A DNA stretch of 49,597 bases, from positions 1-49,597 of IMG/VR virus record IMGVR_UViG_3300024344_003498. One strand, written 5' to 3'. Shown here in pieces: positions 40,684 through 49,578 of the stretch; position 1 is the stretch's first letter; each line of letters starts with the position of its first letter. The notes below the pieces were generated by a model. The model ran no database searches. It worked only from the letters and a program-made list of their open reading frames with translations, and was not told the origin of the DNA. Source of the DNA: a virus. A program made the translations under genes and the position numbers.

Positions 40684-42174
40684 TTAAGAAATTTCAATGT
40701 TGTCGCGAGAAAATGCAGACTGGAACTTCTCACGCAAGCTAGGCTCCTTTGAAGCAACAGCTTCATTGGAATTAGCTACGGGAGCATCAGTAGTTTCAGC
40801 GGCATCCAAAGCTTCTTCTACATCCACCTCCTCAGTGGAAGCAGTAGAGACTCTTTTTGCGACTTCTTCATCAATGCGGGCTTGGATTTGAGCGTCAAAC
40901 TCAGCCTGAACTTCTTTGTTCTTATGTTTCCACAGAACTTCAAGTTTAGAGGCAAATGCCTCATAAGCTTCTTGATCCTCAAGACTCTTAAGTTCGGACG
41001 CAAGGAATTCGCGATCTTGATCGTCAAGTTCAAACTTTTGATCAACTTCCTCCATGCGAATATTGAAGGAGGCTACTGCTTCGTCTGCTCGCTTCTCATT
41101 TTCAAAATGAGAAATACGCTCATTCGCAGCACCGAGCTTTTCTTCAAGTTCAGTTACGGAAGATCTGAGATCCTCGTATTCCTTTGTTTTACCTTCTTTA
41201 GCTAATCGCTCTGACTCGATATCCTTGCGATATTGCTCATCGCGTTGGCGAATAGCATCTGCAAAAGTATCAGTCATATTGGCAACAGCTTCCTTTGAGA
41301 ATTTTTTCTCATTAAGAAGGTCTTTTAGTTCGTTAAGAGTCTGTTCAAGTTCCATATCGATGATGTTCTTTTGGTTGTTTACATTTAAATTATTATTTTG
41401 TGAAATTTTATCCCGCTTATCATTTATAAAAACTTTGCTCTTTTCGGGAGTTTCTCCATAGAGACCCTTAACATCAGCAGCAGGATTTAACGTATAAGCT
41501 ATGCCCAACGGGTATATATTACCTTGAATTAAACGATAAATGTTCTCCCCATCTTCTGTTTTTCCAGATCCTCCATAGCTTCTAAGGTATCCTTGTAACT
41601 CCATTATTTGATCAGGATCACTGATAATTTTAGCTTCACTGAGAACATCACTACCCACAGCTAAAACAAAATCATTGAATCCCACCTCCCAGCTAGCCGA
41701 AACTTTCTGGAAAGCATTATCATCAGGATCGAGAGACTTTTCTACTAATTCAGTAAAATTAGGATTAACTGTTTTATACAAAACAGCACCCAAAGCTATA
41801 TTAAAAGGTTTTTTAGTTAATTTTGCTTCATCATTCGTTAAGAGTTTATTATTTCCAAACTCACTATAGCCAGCAGAAACAATATGTCCCACTACCTTTT
41901 GTTTGTCATGCTCTATGTTTGTAGGCTTATGAACAAAATTATCTGTATATTTTAGAGCGGTAGAAGTATCCATACCGTCTCCATTTTTATTAAACTTATT
42001 AACTACCGCCGCATTAAAAGCCACCCCCAAAAGATCTACGTTTCCATCATAATCAATATCTTTAGGAACGAGGGGAGCCAATGATTCCAACGAAGCTTTG
42101 GAAATCAATGATGATTCACTAATTTCGCAAGCTAATAAAGGACAATCAAAAATTGTGGTATACTTGTAGTCCAT
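40684..42174 (-). CDS. Prohead protease fused to scaffold
   Basis: A 496-residue protein. Residues 40-210 look like a prohead serine protease: HKPTNIEHDKQKVVGHIVSA places a candidate catalytic H89, and FQKVSASWEVGFNDFVLAVG carries the S-x-S-W strand with the candidate nucleophile (S159 or S161). Residues 270-496 are a charged coiled coil with an acidic alanine-rich tail (ASTEEVDVEEALDAAETTDA), typical of scaffold proteins. An internal ATG at 41355 (DMELEQTLNELK) could yield a separate scaffold, as with lambda C/Nu3, though the ribosome site is weak. The protease would mature the capsid and degrade the scaffold. Family calls rest on motifs and position. Confidence 0.72.
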   Translation of the reverse strand: MDYKYTTIFDCPLLACEISESSLISKASLESLAPLVPKDIDYDGNVDLLGVAFNAAVVNKFNKNGDGMDTSTALKYTDNFVHKPTNIEHDKQKVVGHIVSAGYSEFGNNKLLTNDEAKLTKKPFNIALGAVLYKTVNPNFTELVEKSLDPDDNAFQKVSASWEVGFNDFVLAVGSDVLSEAKIISDPDQIMELQGYLRSYGGSGKTEDGENIYRLIQGNIYPLGIAYTLNPAADVKGLYGETPEKSKVFINDKRDKISQNNNLNVNNQKNIIDMELEQTLNELKDLLNEKKFSKEAVANMTDTFADAIRQRDEQYRKDIESERLAKEGKTKEYEDLRSSVTELEEKLGAANERISHFENEKRADEAVASFNIRMEEVDQKFELDDQDREFLASELKSLEDQEAYEAFASKLEVLWKHKNKEVQAEFDAQIQARIDEEVAKRVSTASTEEVDVEEALDAAETTDAPVANSNEAVASKEPSLREKFQSAFSRDNIEIS

Positions 42175-42382
42175 TATTTTTTCTCCATCCAGTTTTTGGG
42201 CAAAGCACTTTCCGCCCCTATTTTCTTAGCCTTTCTAATGAGTTTGGTTTTAAACTCCTCAAAACTCATTGATCCCTCATATCGCCCCCAGCTACTTACA
42301 GCATTTTTTACATCTCTTGCTGAAAGCACGGGAAAAGACCTTCTTTTGGGATCAAGAAAGTCGCTGTCCTTTAACTCACTTC
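42174..42382 (-). CDS. Conserved C-terminal extension reached only by -1 frameshift
   Basis: On the minus strand a frame without its own early start codes SELKDSDFLDPKRRSFPVLS, then ARDVKNAVSSWGRYEGSMSF and KLIRKAKKIGAESALPKNWM, and stops at 42174 (TAATG overlap with the protease gene). In-frame, a stop (TAA) lies just upstream at the T9/A9 run and no ATG precedes the conserved part; the only ATG starts 31 residues before the end. The reading becomes continuous with the upstream lysine-rich gene if the ribosome slips -1 on the A9 run (42383-42391). The domain with F-P-V...W-G-R-Y...S-F-E-E-F-K looks like one often met in phage head regions. I take it to be the true C-terminus of the upstream protein. 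Confidence 0.6.
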
Positions 42383-42772
42383 TTTTTTTTTACCAAACCT
42401 TTCGGCAGCAATATCTGTGAGCATTTGAGCGTAGCTTTTCTTAGGTTTCACTTTAGCAGGAGCTTTCCCTGTGTATTCTCCGTCTTTGGCTTTTTGCCCT
42501 TCCATCTTTTTCTTGGAGTCTTTATCAAACTTCATATCTTTTTTAAGAGCCTTTTTTTCTGCGTCTTTTTTCTCTGAAGGAGCGCCTTTATCTAATTTTT
42601 TGACTTTGCTCTTGTCGTCTTTGATAGCGTCTTTCTCATGCTCCACCTTTTCTTTTTTGGTGTCTTGCTTGAGTTCTTTCTTGTCAATTTTGTCGTATTG
42701 CTTCTTATCTAGTTTTGCTTCAATTTCTTCAGCAGAAATAGATACTTCGATGTAGGAGTTACTCTCTTTCAT
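42371..42772 (-). CDS. Lysine/glutamate-rich head-region protein ending at an A9 slippery run
   Basis: A 133-residue, extremely charged protein. It begins MKESNSYIEVSISAEEIEAK and is followed by about 70 residues made almost entirely of K, D, E and few others (KDAIKDDKSKVKKLDKGAPS is typical). A short conserved motif near the end, KKSYAQMLTDIAAERFGKKK, is followed by the stop. The last lysine codons are a run of nine A on the coding strand, where a -1 slip would join it to the 42174-42382 frame. It overlaps the portal gene by 14 bases. The charged middle is likely disordered. It could be part of the prohead core or a portal-associated protein; function unknown. Confidence 0.65.
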   Translation of the reverse strand: MKESNSYIEVSISAEEIEAKLDKKQYDKIDKKELKQDTKKEKVEHEKDAIKDDKSKVKKLDKGAPSEKKDAEKKALKKDMKFDKDSKKKMEGQKAKDGEYTGKAPAKVKPKKSYAQMLTDIAAERFGKKKEVS

Positions 42773-44729
42773 GGCTATGATATAAAATGGCTGATGGATA
42801 TGTTTCTAAAGTATGTTCGGCAGAAATATTTAAAACTTCTTTTAAAGTGTCTAAATTTTCTATTTCGTTAAAATCCTTTACACACGATTCTAGCGTTTCT
42901 CCCCAATATTCTTTAGGCTTGGAGCAGACGATGGATTCGCACAAGTTGCTTGCCATTTCTTGCTGATCGCTAGTAAGCTCTTTTGTTTTTAACTTTTTAG
43001 TTAATTTAGCCTTTGCTGTATCAATTAACCCATCTATATCATAAATAGTTTGTTGAATGCTCGCTCTGGAGTATTTAGCATCTGCAAGGGGTATATCGGT
43101 TGTTCCCTCAGGTCTTCCACTTTCTTTAGGTGGTCCTTTTACAGTTCCAGCAGGAGGAGGGATAACAGGAACTCCACCCACTATAGGATTGTAATAACCT
43201 TCTTCTCTCTGCTCTAAAAAGTCTTTTTGAGCTTTAGCAAGCTCGTCAGGTTCTGGGAAACGACCATTGTGAAACATTTCCATTCCCTGCTTCGGAGTAA
43301 TAATTCCCAACTCCATTAATCTAGTAGATGCCTTCATAAGCTGCACCTCATCCCTCATGTCGATATCCTTCATTCTAGCCTCAGGCCATGAACGGAAACC
43401 TAGATCTTTAGCTATTCTCTTAATCTCCCTGTTTAAAAATTCATTTAAAAAGCCATAACGAGACTCTTGTAACCTATCAATGAAGATTTGGGCCTTTACT
43501 TGAGTAGAGTTAAACTTCTCTTCTCCCACCACGATGTTTTGTAGACCCTGTTTAATGTCGTCATTTAAAATTTGGTATTTTTCTGGCCCTAAGACTAAGT
43601 TTAGTTCGGGAATAATAAACTCCGCTTTAGTAGTATAATCGGAAACTAACACCCTGCCAACGCTTTCATTTTTGAATAAATTCTGCATTGCGGCAAGGTT
43701 GTTAGGATTAACTCCCCCCTTATCTGGGTCAGCCCCCATTGTGATCAGCAAAATAACATTTTCCACCGTTCTAGTAATAGCTTGATCCATTTTCTTAAGT
43801 TCCATCTTTGCATTGATGTCCTCAAGAACTGGAAAACCAAACGGAACCGCAAATGGTTCATAATCTTGTTTCTTATAAAAAGAAAAAGAAAGTTTCCTTG
43901 GGTCAAGATTTAATTCTATACCCCTTCTAGTATAAGATCCATCCCTGATAGATTCTTGTGCTTCTGGCTCTAGAGCCTCGAATACCGCAAAATCTTCATC
44001 TGTCTGGGGATTGGCAAGCCTCGCAATTTCATATTCAGATAAAACTTTTTTGTAAACCCCTCCAGTTGTAAAGCCTGTGGCTCTGCTTGCTATAATGTCA
44101 TAAGGATTAAGTAAAACATATCTCAAGGGAACTTTGTTTGTAGATGGGTTTATTGAACCAACTTGATTTATCAATTTTGCATAGTCCTGCGCTTTAAACT
44201 TACCATCCACCCGATACAAGAAAATGTTTCCACTTCTGTAGTATTCTCTAAAATACTGGTCTTTGAGGTTAATAACATTAATTCTTTTAAACCACTCGTA
44301 AAAAAATTCCCTGCTTTTCTTAGTTCCTCCGTCTAGGTAAATGTCGGTGTTGGTGAATTCCGACATGATGTCTACCGCATTTCTAAAAACCGCGACATTC
44401 GCATAAGCTTTTTGACACAATTCGATAGCATCACGACAAGTAACGCCGTCAGCAGCATATTCGTAGGGTAACAATCCAACACGAATACTGGAGAATCTAT
44501 CTATAGGATTGCGGAAAGCTACCCTATTCGTTCTTGATCCCTTGAATGATTGATCTGTAAGTCCCTGTCTCCGAGCTTTAGAAACTTCACTATACGAAGC
44601 GTCTGCGGTATAGAATGGTTCCCCCATAAATTCTGGGACAACATCTTGTTCCTGTGGATGAGAAGGATGATCTTTAGGGTTAAACTGATTCCAATACTCT
44701 GAACGTTTTGTGTATTTTCTCTTGGCCAT
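42759..44729 (-). CDS. Portal protein
   Basis: A 656-residue protein directly downstream of the large terminase, as expected for the dodecameric portal through which DNA is packaged. The clip/wing-type layout is visible: an N-terminal segment, DRFSSIRVGLLPYEYAADGV, a helical bundle (CQKAYANVAVFRNAVDIMSE), the conserved RYVLLNPYDIIA strand, and a long helix region around QAITRTVENVILLITMGADP. The QQ-like C-terminal helical part (ELGIITPKQGMEMFHNGRFP, the I-x-T-x-N/K-E/Q-x-R/M pattern of portals) is followed by a proline-rich spacer and a basic end. Its size is in the usual 450-700 range. The 48-base gap to the terminase gene holds a 12-bp palindrome (ACTTTTAAAAGT) at 44767-44778. Confidence 0.82.
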   Translation of the reverse strand: MAKRKYTKRSEYWNQFNPKDHPSHPQEQDVVPEFMGEPFYTADASYSEVSKARRQGLTDQSFKGSRTNRVAFRNPIDRFSSIRVGLLPYEYAADGVTCRDAIELCQKAYANVAVFRNAVDIMSEFTNTDIYLDGGTKKSREFFYEWFKRINVINLKDQYFREYYRSGNIFLYRVDGKFKAQDYAKLINQVGSINPSTNKVPLRYVLLNPYDIIASRATGFTTGGVYKKVLSEYEIARLANPQTDEDFAVFEALEPEAQESIRDGSYTRRGIELNLDPRKLSFSFYKKQDYEPFAVPFGFPVLEDINAKMELKKMDQAITRTVENVILLITMGADPDKGGVNPNNLAAMQNLFKNESVGRVLVSDYTTKAEFIIPELNLVLGPEKYQILNDDIKQGLQNIVVGEEKFNSTQVKAQIFIDRLQESRYGFLNEFLNREIKRIAKDLGFRSWPEARMKDIDMRDEVQLMKASTRLMELGIITPKQGMEMFHNGRFPEPDELAKAQKDFLEQREEGYYNPIVGGVPVIPPPAGTVKGPPKESGRPEGTTDIPLADAKYSRASIQQTIYDIDGLIDTAKAKLTKKLKTKELTSDQQEMASNLCESIVCSKPKEYWGETLESCVKDFNEIENLDTLKEVLNISAEHTLETYPSAILYHSHERE

Positions 44730-44777
44730 GGATGTAATTCATATTACACCCCAAAGTTAACTTTCAACTTTTAAAAG

Positions 44778-46679
44778 TCAAGAAATGAACATAGGGGTAA
44801 ATGTAGCTTGCACATTACCTATATCCTTAGAGTTCATGTCATAAAAAACATTCATTGCCCAATTGCCTAAAACCAAGGCAGAATAAGAGTCTTTTCGAGC
44901 TTTATCTGCCCCGCTTTGTTTCCTTAAATTCCTTGGTAAATCAAAACTTTGAGTTCCTTGAAGAGAAGTCGTAATTTGTATCAAAGCACATTGAACTTTA
45001 ATTAAATCCATCATATCTTTTTGGTGCTCAACGAAATCAATCATCCTCGCTCCTGCTGGCCCACGTTCATTAGGATCATTCCTAATGAATTTTAATTCTT
45101 TAATTGGGACTCTAGCCTTGCGCTGATTGTTGTAATCATCATTCATTGCGGCTCCCGCAAAAAATATTCGTTTATGATCGAAAGCGGCTTGGAGTAACTC
45201 GTTTGCTGCTCTTATCCATTGCGAAGTAGGTTTCCTGAGAAAAACTATATTTTTGGTGGTTAGATTATATTGGTTTTTAACTTTCCTTAAATTTTTCTCA
45301 TAGTCCACGGCTTTATCTAAATCCGCTTCAATTACACCTAGTTTTAAATTTTTCTTTTTGAAGATTTCACTCTCGTTACAAGAGTTAAGAAACTGAACAC
45401 CACCATTGTAGTCCCCAACCACAGCTACTATGTTGAAATGAGTAAGAACATAAGCTGCATATTTAATATGTGTTTTTAAATTAGCTCCAGATAATCCATA
45501 GCTGTGAACCACCGTTCCCTTTCGAGTATCTCGATTCAACTTTATAACAAGCATCGCAAAATCATCAGAACTTTCACTTTCTGACCAAGAAGGGTCAAAA
45601 GCTAAGATATATTCATCCTTGGGGTTTCCTACAACTTCTACCGACTGCCCCTCACCATCAGGAACGGTGCAAGCTGCCATTTTACTTACTTTAAAGTATC
45701 CAGAGCTATCGTCTGTAAAGACGGCTCCAAATTCCCTTTCAAACTGAGAATCACTCATTGTAGCCTTTGATTGGCTAATTAGATTTTGATCATATAGCTG
45801 TTCGGGCGCACAATCATAACTAAAGTGCATAATAGTTCGATGCGCTCCGTCTTGCGTATTCTCATTGAGTATTAATTTTTCGTATTGTTGATATATTTTA
45901 TAAAGGTATTCGAATTTGTATGAAGCAGATGACAAACCAATAATTTTGTTGTTTGGCCACCTTCTCCTATCCTCCTCTTTCATTTTACCCTTAGCAATCA
46001 TTTGAGTTTCTAAATCATAGACTTCTTGTCTCTCGGTAGGATTCTCCACTACAGAAAGGAAGGGAATAATAACTTCGTTATAGATTTTTTCAGGCATCAG
46101 CAACAACTCATCAATAATCATTCTTTGGAAACGAAATCCTCTGAGCTTCTCACCATCTCCTAGCGGCAGGGCGCGAATACTGCTTTGCCCAATCTCCATG
46201 ACCCACTCATCATTCATTTTTGAGACTCTAGTAATACACTGTGAAAAAAATGTAGCCTTGGGGCTTTTAGATATATCTTCTATCTTTTTGAAGATCATTT
46301 TTGACTGCCTGAAAGACTTAGATAAAATACCTATCTGGACACCTTGATTTAGAATAGCGTCTAAGAGCGCGAAAATGCCCGTAGAGAAGCTTTTAGACAT
46401 TCCCCGACTCCATATGCCCAAAAAGTAATCAGACTCCATCATAGCCTTAATAGCCATGTGTTGGAATGGGAACAACTTTACCCCAGTAAACAATTCACAA
46501 GCAAAGGAAGGATTTTCTCTAAGAAACTTATAAAGCAAAAGTTTTGCTTCAGTTTCCTCTAAATATCCCTCTTTGTCTAGAATTAGCTGATTTATATCTT
46601 TGAACTCTCTGTGGAGTTTCTGTGTTCCTGTTTCCCAAGCCATCTTTTTTAAGTTGTTTATCCCAAAAATACTGGACAT
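44778..46679 (-). CDS. terL: Terminase large subunit (packaging ATPase-nuclease)
   Basis: A 633-residue motor. The ATPase part has FPFQHMAIKAMM (Q-motif region), a Walker A in WSRGMSKSFS (about 90-99, the deviant R-G-x-S-K-S form of phage terminases) and Walker B MIIDELLL (187-194, E191 catalytic). KIIGLSSASYKF is the coupling motif. The RNase H-like nuclease shows D362 in LAFDPSW, D423 in VVGDYNGG, and a later acidic residue near 555 (GARMIDFVEH). All catalytic positions seem intact. The annotated start overlaps the upstream nuclease gene by 131 bases; starting at M13 (46643) would reduce the overlap. The gene lies before portal, the usual order. Confidence 0.93.
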   Translation of the reverse strand: MSSIFGINNLKKMAWETGTQKLHREFKDINQLILDKEGYLEETEAKLLLYKFLRENPSFACELFTGVKLFPFQHMAIKAMMESDYFLGIWSRGMSKSFSTGIFALLDAILNQGVQIGILSKSFRQSKMIFKKIEDISKSPKATFFSQCITRVSKMNDEWVMEIGQSSIRALPLGDGEKLRGFRFQRMIIDELLLMPEKIYNEVIIPFLSVVENPTERQEVYDLETQMIAKGKMKEEDRRRWPNNKIIGLSSASYKFEYLYKIYQQYEKLILNENTQDGAHRTIMHFSYDCAPEQLYDQNLISQSKATMSDSQFEREFGAVFTDDSSGYFKVSKMAACTVPDGEGQSVEVVGNPKDEYILAFDPSWSESESSDDFAMLVIKLNRDTRKGTVVHSYGLSGANLKTHIKYAAYVLTHFNIVAVVGDYNGGVQFLNSCNESEIFKKKNLKLGVIEADLDKAVDYEKNLRKVKNQYNLTTKNIVFLRKPTSQWIRAANELLQAAFDHKRIFFAGAAMNDDYNNQRKARVPIKELKFIRNDPNERGPAGARMIDFVEHQKDMMDLIKVQCALIQITTSLQGTQSFDLPRNLRKQSGADKARKDSYSALVLGNWAMNVFYDMNSKDIGNVQATFTPMFIS

Positions 46680-47559
46680 CTACCGTCCATAGTTTTTTTC
46701 CTAAAACAAGAATTTTGGGTATTATCTCTTCGCTTTTACCTCTAGATCCACTAAACACAAATTGACAACAATCTGAATAGTCAGCCTGTATTTCTCGCAT
46801 TCTATGGTAAACATAATCTAAATTAAATTTTTTGTATCCCGCTTTATTGTTAGCCCACATTTTATTAAATGCTGTCTCAGTGACTATAAACAACATACAT
46901 CCCATTGATCTACACCTTTCTAGCTCTTTTACAAATCTTGCATAACCATTTGTAATTGTAGCACAGAAATCCTGGTAAGATTTCCTATCCACGAATGTAT
47001 AGTCATATAAATCTCCTCCAACAGCGTAATCTCCCACATCCAACTTAAGAGATTCAGAATTCTTAAAATGCAGAGGTTTCTGTTCTCTTGTATCTATGAG
47101 TATGGGTGTATCTGAAAAATCGTTTTTAAATTGATTTGGTAGTTGCCCCGAGAGCATGGGCAACATACCAAATTGTTTACAAGCTTCGTTATAGCTGCCA
47201 AAAACTTCTTTGCACAAGTCTACATCGGGTAATCCCACTGTTTGTAGGTAAATGGAAGGGGGTCCACCTTGTAGCCCCTTGGCTTCTTTTTTTTCTTTAA
47301 AAGCTTTTATAATATATTCTTTAACCTCTGCACGGGGTGCAGTTTTGCACCACTTCTTCATGTTCTTTTTATTTATGAAGTCAGTAGCGAAATACTGATC
47401 GTATTTTTTGAACGGGATCAGTTCTCCAGTTAATTTGTCTTTTCTGGAATAATTCTCTACATAGTAATCCCCAAGGAACTTCCCATGTTTTTTTATGTGT
47501 GCATGGAGACTTCTTAATGAATCAAATGAATCCCCACACTCTTTACAATCATAAGACAT
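46549..47559 (-). CDS. C2H2 zinc-finger plus ERCC4/XPF-type nuclease
   Basis: A 336-residue two-domain protein. The N-terminus has a classical C2H2 finger: C5-x2-C8-x12-H21-x3-H25, in SYDCKECGDSF and SLHAHIKKHG. Residues 153-270 form an ERCC4-type nuclease: ILIDTREQKPL (155-160 IDTREQ), the GDYAVGG strand and the metal motif FVDRKSYQDF (equivalent to E-R-K-x-x-x-D with D for E). A TTG start at 47571 is possible; I use the ATG at 47559. It lies between a probable small terminase and terL and overlaps terL by 131 bases. The arginine-rich C-terminal tail lies within that overlap. It could nick or trim DNA at packaging, but this is inferred. Confidence 0.82.
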   Translation of the reverse strand: MSYDCKECGDSFDSLRSLHAHIKKHGKFLGDYYVENYSRKDKLTGELIPFKKYDQYFATDFINKKNMKKWCKTAPRAEVKEYIIKAFKEKKEAKGLQGGPPSIYLQTVGLPDVDLCKEVFGSYNEACKQFGMLPMLSGQLPNQFKNDFSDTPILIDTREQKPLHFKNSESLKLDVGDYAVGGDLYDYTFVDRKSYQDFCATITNGYARFVKELERCRSMGCMLFIVTETAFNKMWANNKAGYKKFNLDYVYHRMREIQADYSDCCQFVFSGSRGKSEEIIPKILVLGKKLWTVDVQYFWDKQLKKDGLGNRNTETPQRVQRYKSANSRQRGIFRGN

Positions 47560-48598
47560 CTTGCTGACCAATTCCTAAAACTCTTGCTTTCCATTCTGAC
47601 ATTCCCTCTAATCTTTCGGCTTCCCTCTTTACTGCCTCTTTTTGCATCTCTGCTATCCTAGCCATTGTTTTTCTTTCTTCCTCTTCTTGGAAAAGTTGAA
47701 CAATAGACAGAAACGAAGCATTTTCCTTATGCATCTTCTTCATCCTCTCACCCCGATCACCTTGAAGCTTCTTGGTGAGGTTCTCAATGCGGGTTTCGCA
47801 TTGATGATACTCAGAACTCTTAGCTTTGATAATTTCCGCTAACCTAATAGACATTTCTTGTTGTTCGTCAGCTTCATCAAACATATTGTTCAATTTATTT
47901 AAGTGGGTGCTGATTACCTCCAAATTAATTACCTCTTTACACGCATTTAAATATAAATTAATTTCATCTGCTGTAAGGTCGGGCTTATCCCATGTTAAAC
48001 GTATAAACTCATGTTCAAACAGCACCCTGTCTTCAGTATTGAGATAGTTGTTGATAATTTTAAGAAATCTTGAATTCGATAAATTAACCATCAACTTTTC
48101 GACACAAATTTGCTTTTGCCTGTTAATTTTAGATTCCTCTAACCCCATCCCAGTAGCATCATTGATTTTTTTGATGATTCGTGACGGAGACTTCGGTGAA
48201 ATGTATGAACTTAACGCTCCACTATCTTGAGATGGCAAAATGTCTGGGTTAACTGCCCTAATTTCCGCCAAGACCGCCCTTTGTTCTGCGCTGAGTGGCA
48301 AAACCCTGCGGTCTGGAAAAACAATTTTAGCAATCTCCAGAGATGACAGTCCCGTATCAGCTTGTTGTAAAATAAATTCAGTCTGTTCTTGGGTAAACTC
48401 AATAGTTTCTGCTGGTGGGCGACTCGTAGTTCTAAATTCTATAGAATTCTCAACCAAAAACTTTCGCACAGCCCTTCCCTCCTTAGACCTTCCGTCTAAA
48501 GAATCATCCTTAAAACATTGTTTTGTTAAATCAATGAGGTTTGGAATTCTTGAAGCGTTTTCCCTTAAAAATTCTTTCTGTTCTTCACTCAGGCCCAT
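47549..48598 (-). CDS. Probable terminase small subunit/DNA-binding protein
   Basis: A 349-residue, helix-rich protein directly upstream of the nuclease and large terminase genes. Two segments look like helix-turn-helix units: IPNLIDLTKQCFKDDSLDGR at the N-terminus and TGLSSLEIAKIVFPDRRVLP at about 80-100. The remainder is helical, with a coiled-coil-like stretch around 240-330 (KAKSSEYHQCETRIENLTKK). DNA-binding N-terminus, coiled-coil oligomerisation region and gene order are those of small terminases, although it is larger than most (150-250). It overlaps the sigma-like gene upstream by 14 bases. A general DNA-binding regulator remains possible. Confidence 0.6.
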   Translation of the reverse strand: MGLSEEQKEFLRENASRIPNLIDLTKQCFKDDSLDGRSKEGRAVRKFLVENSIEFRTTSRPPAETIEFTQEQTEFILQQADTGLSSLEIAKIVFPDRRVLPLSAEQRAVLAEIRAVNPDILPSQDSGALSSYISPKSPSRIIKKINDATGMGLEESKINRQKQICVEKLMVNLSNSRFLKIINNYLNTEDRVLFEHEFIRLTWDKPDLTADEINLYLNACKEVINLEVISTHLNKLNNMFDEADEQQEMSIRLAEIIKAKSSEYHQCETRIENLTKKLQGDRGERMKKMHKENASFLSIVQLFQEEEERKTMARIAEMQKEAVKREAERLEGMSEWKARVLGIGQQDVL

Positions 48599-49271
48599 TT
48601 CCTATGATATCGTTGTCTTTTAGGATTTCTAAAGCTGTTTCAAGAAACTTTTTCTTTAGATTCTTAACTTGGCGATATCCTAATTTTCTTTTTTGTGGAG
48701 ATATTTTGTATCCCATGAATTTGGCAACATCTTCCTCTGTCTTGTCTTCAAAATATAACATTCGATAAGCGACATAGTGAGTGTCACTTAACTTTATCTC
48801 CATATAGATATCCAACCTCTTTAGAGATCCATCGAAATCAAAGTCTGTATATTCCCTCCCCCTAACCTCTTTAACGAAGTCCTCTGTAGATAAAGGAATT
48901 TTTAATTCCAAACCCATCTTTTTGGATTTTTCCCATTTTGAGCAAATCGGGCAAGTTGATGAGTCATGATTAGCAAATTGATACTTTGGACATGGGTTAA
49001 CGTAATTACCGTAATGATTCCTTATGAGGTTACGCATTTGGTTGGAAATGATGCGTCCTATCCATGGCTCCAGAGGTCTCTCTTGGTCCCACATGTGCCA
49101 TTTTTTAGCAATGTGTAATTTTATAATTTGTTCGACATCTTCAAAGTCAAACCACCTAACTGCTCTTAACCTCCACTTATATTGCTGCTTTTTAATTGCA
49201 GCATCTATGATGTCAGAAAAATCCTCGTAAGTATACTCACCTTTGTTTTTTCTTTTCATCAATAAATTCAT
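48585..49271 (-). CDS. Sigma-70-family-like factor with a cysteine insert
   Basis: A 228-residue protein. A sigma region 2-like core reads WFDFEDVEQIIKLHIAKKWH followed by EPWIGRIISNQMRNLIRNHY, as in small sigma factors. An inserted segment NPCPKYQFANHDSSTCPIC has a C-x18/C-x2-C type pattern that may bind zinc. The C-terminal part (YFEDKTEEDVAKFMGYKISP, then RQVKNLKKKFLETALEILKD) resembles region 4 with a helix-turn-helix. An alternative ATG lies at 49259. It heads the packaging/head operon together with the zinc-ribbon gene and may be the late factor for morphogenesis genes, comparable in role to T4 gp55. It differs from the early-operon factor at 19365. Confidence 0.68.
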   Translation of the reverse strand: MNLLMKRKNKGEYTYEDFSDIIDAAIKKQQYKWRLRAVRWFDFEDVEQIIKLHIAKKWHMWDQERPLEPWIGRIISNQMRNLIRNHYGNYVNPCPKYQFANHDSSTCPICSKWEKSKKMGLELKIPLSTEDFVKEVRGREYTDFDFDGSLKRLDIYMEIKLSDTHYVAYRMLYFEDKTEEDVAKFMGYKISPQKRKLGYRQVKNLKKKFLETALEILKDNDIIGNGPE

Positions 49272-49572
49272 TAACAGACAGAGTTTTATTCCTTTCTTTT
49301 GGGGAAGGCGCTGACTCTCCTATTAGTGAACCTAAAGTGGTATTTGTTGTCTCTATATCATATTCAACTTGGAAGTCTGAAATGTGGGGAACTGACTGAG
49401 AATCAGTTTCATCAGAAGAAAGAACCACAGATTTTTCTAGAGTGGGTAGTTCTGCCGCAGTATTCGTGGAAATAGAAGCATTTAGCTGTTGACCACACTT
49501 ACCACAAAAATTTGGTTTAGCGTGAGCGTATTCGAGTTTGTTTCCACAACTGTGACAAAATAAGTGAGCCAT
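49237..49572 (-). CDS. Zinc-ribbon protein
   Basis: A 111-residue protein. The N-terminus has a zinc ribbon, C6-x2-C9 and C23-x2-C26 (FCHSCGNKLEYA, PNFCGKCGQQ). The rest is acidic, serine/threonine-rich and likely disordered, ending KERNKTLSVNEFIDEKKKQR. It overlaps the sigma-like gene by 35 bases, so the two are translationally linked. A TATAAATA box lies just upstream of its start. A transcription-related or adaptor role is plausible because of the pairing with the sigma-like factor, but the zinc ribbon alone does not show it. It is the first gene of the minus-strand morphogenesis operon in the window. Confidence 0.7.
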   Translation of the reverse strand: MAHLFCHSCGNKLEYAHAKPNFCGKCGQQLNASISTNTAAELPTLEKSVVLSSDETDSQSVPHISDFQVEYDIETTNTTLGSLIGESAPSPKERNKTLSVNEFIDEKKKQR

Positions 49573-49578
49573 CTTATA

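Noticed and set aside
44767-44778. Palindrome ACTTTTAAAAGT between terL and portal
   Set aside because: Short and fully AT-rich in the middle; expected by chance in this composition and it overlaps the terL stop. Mentioned only as a site.
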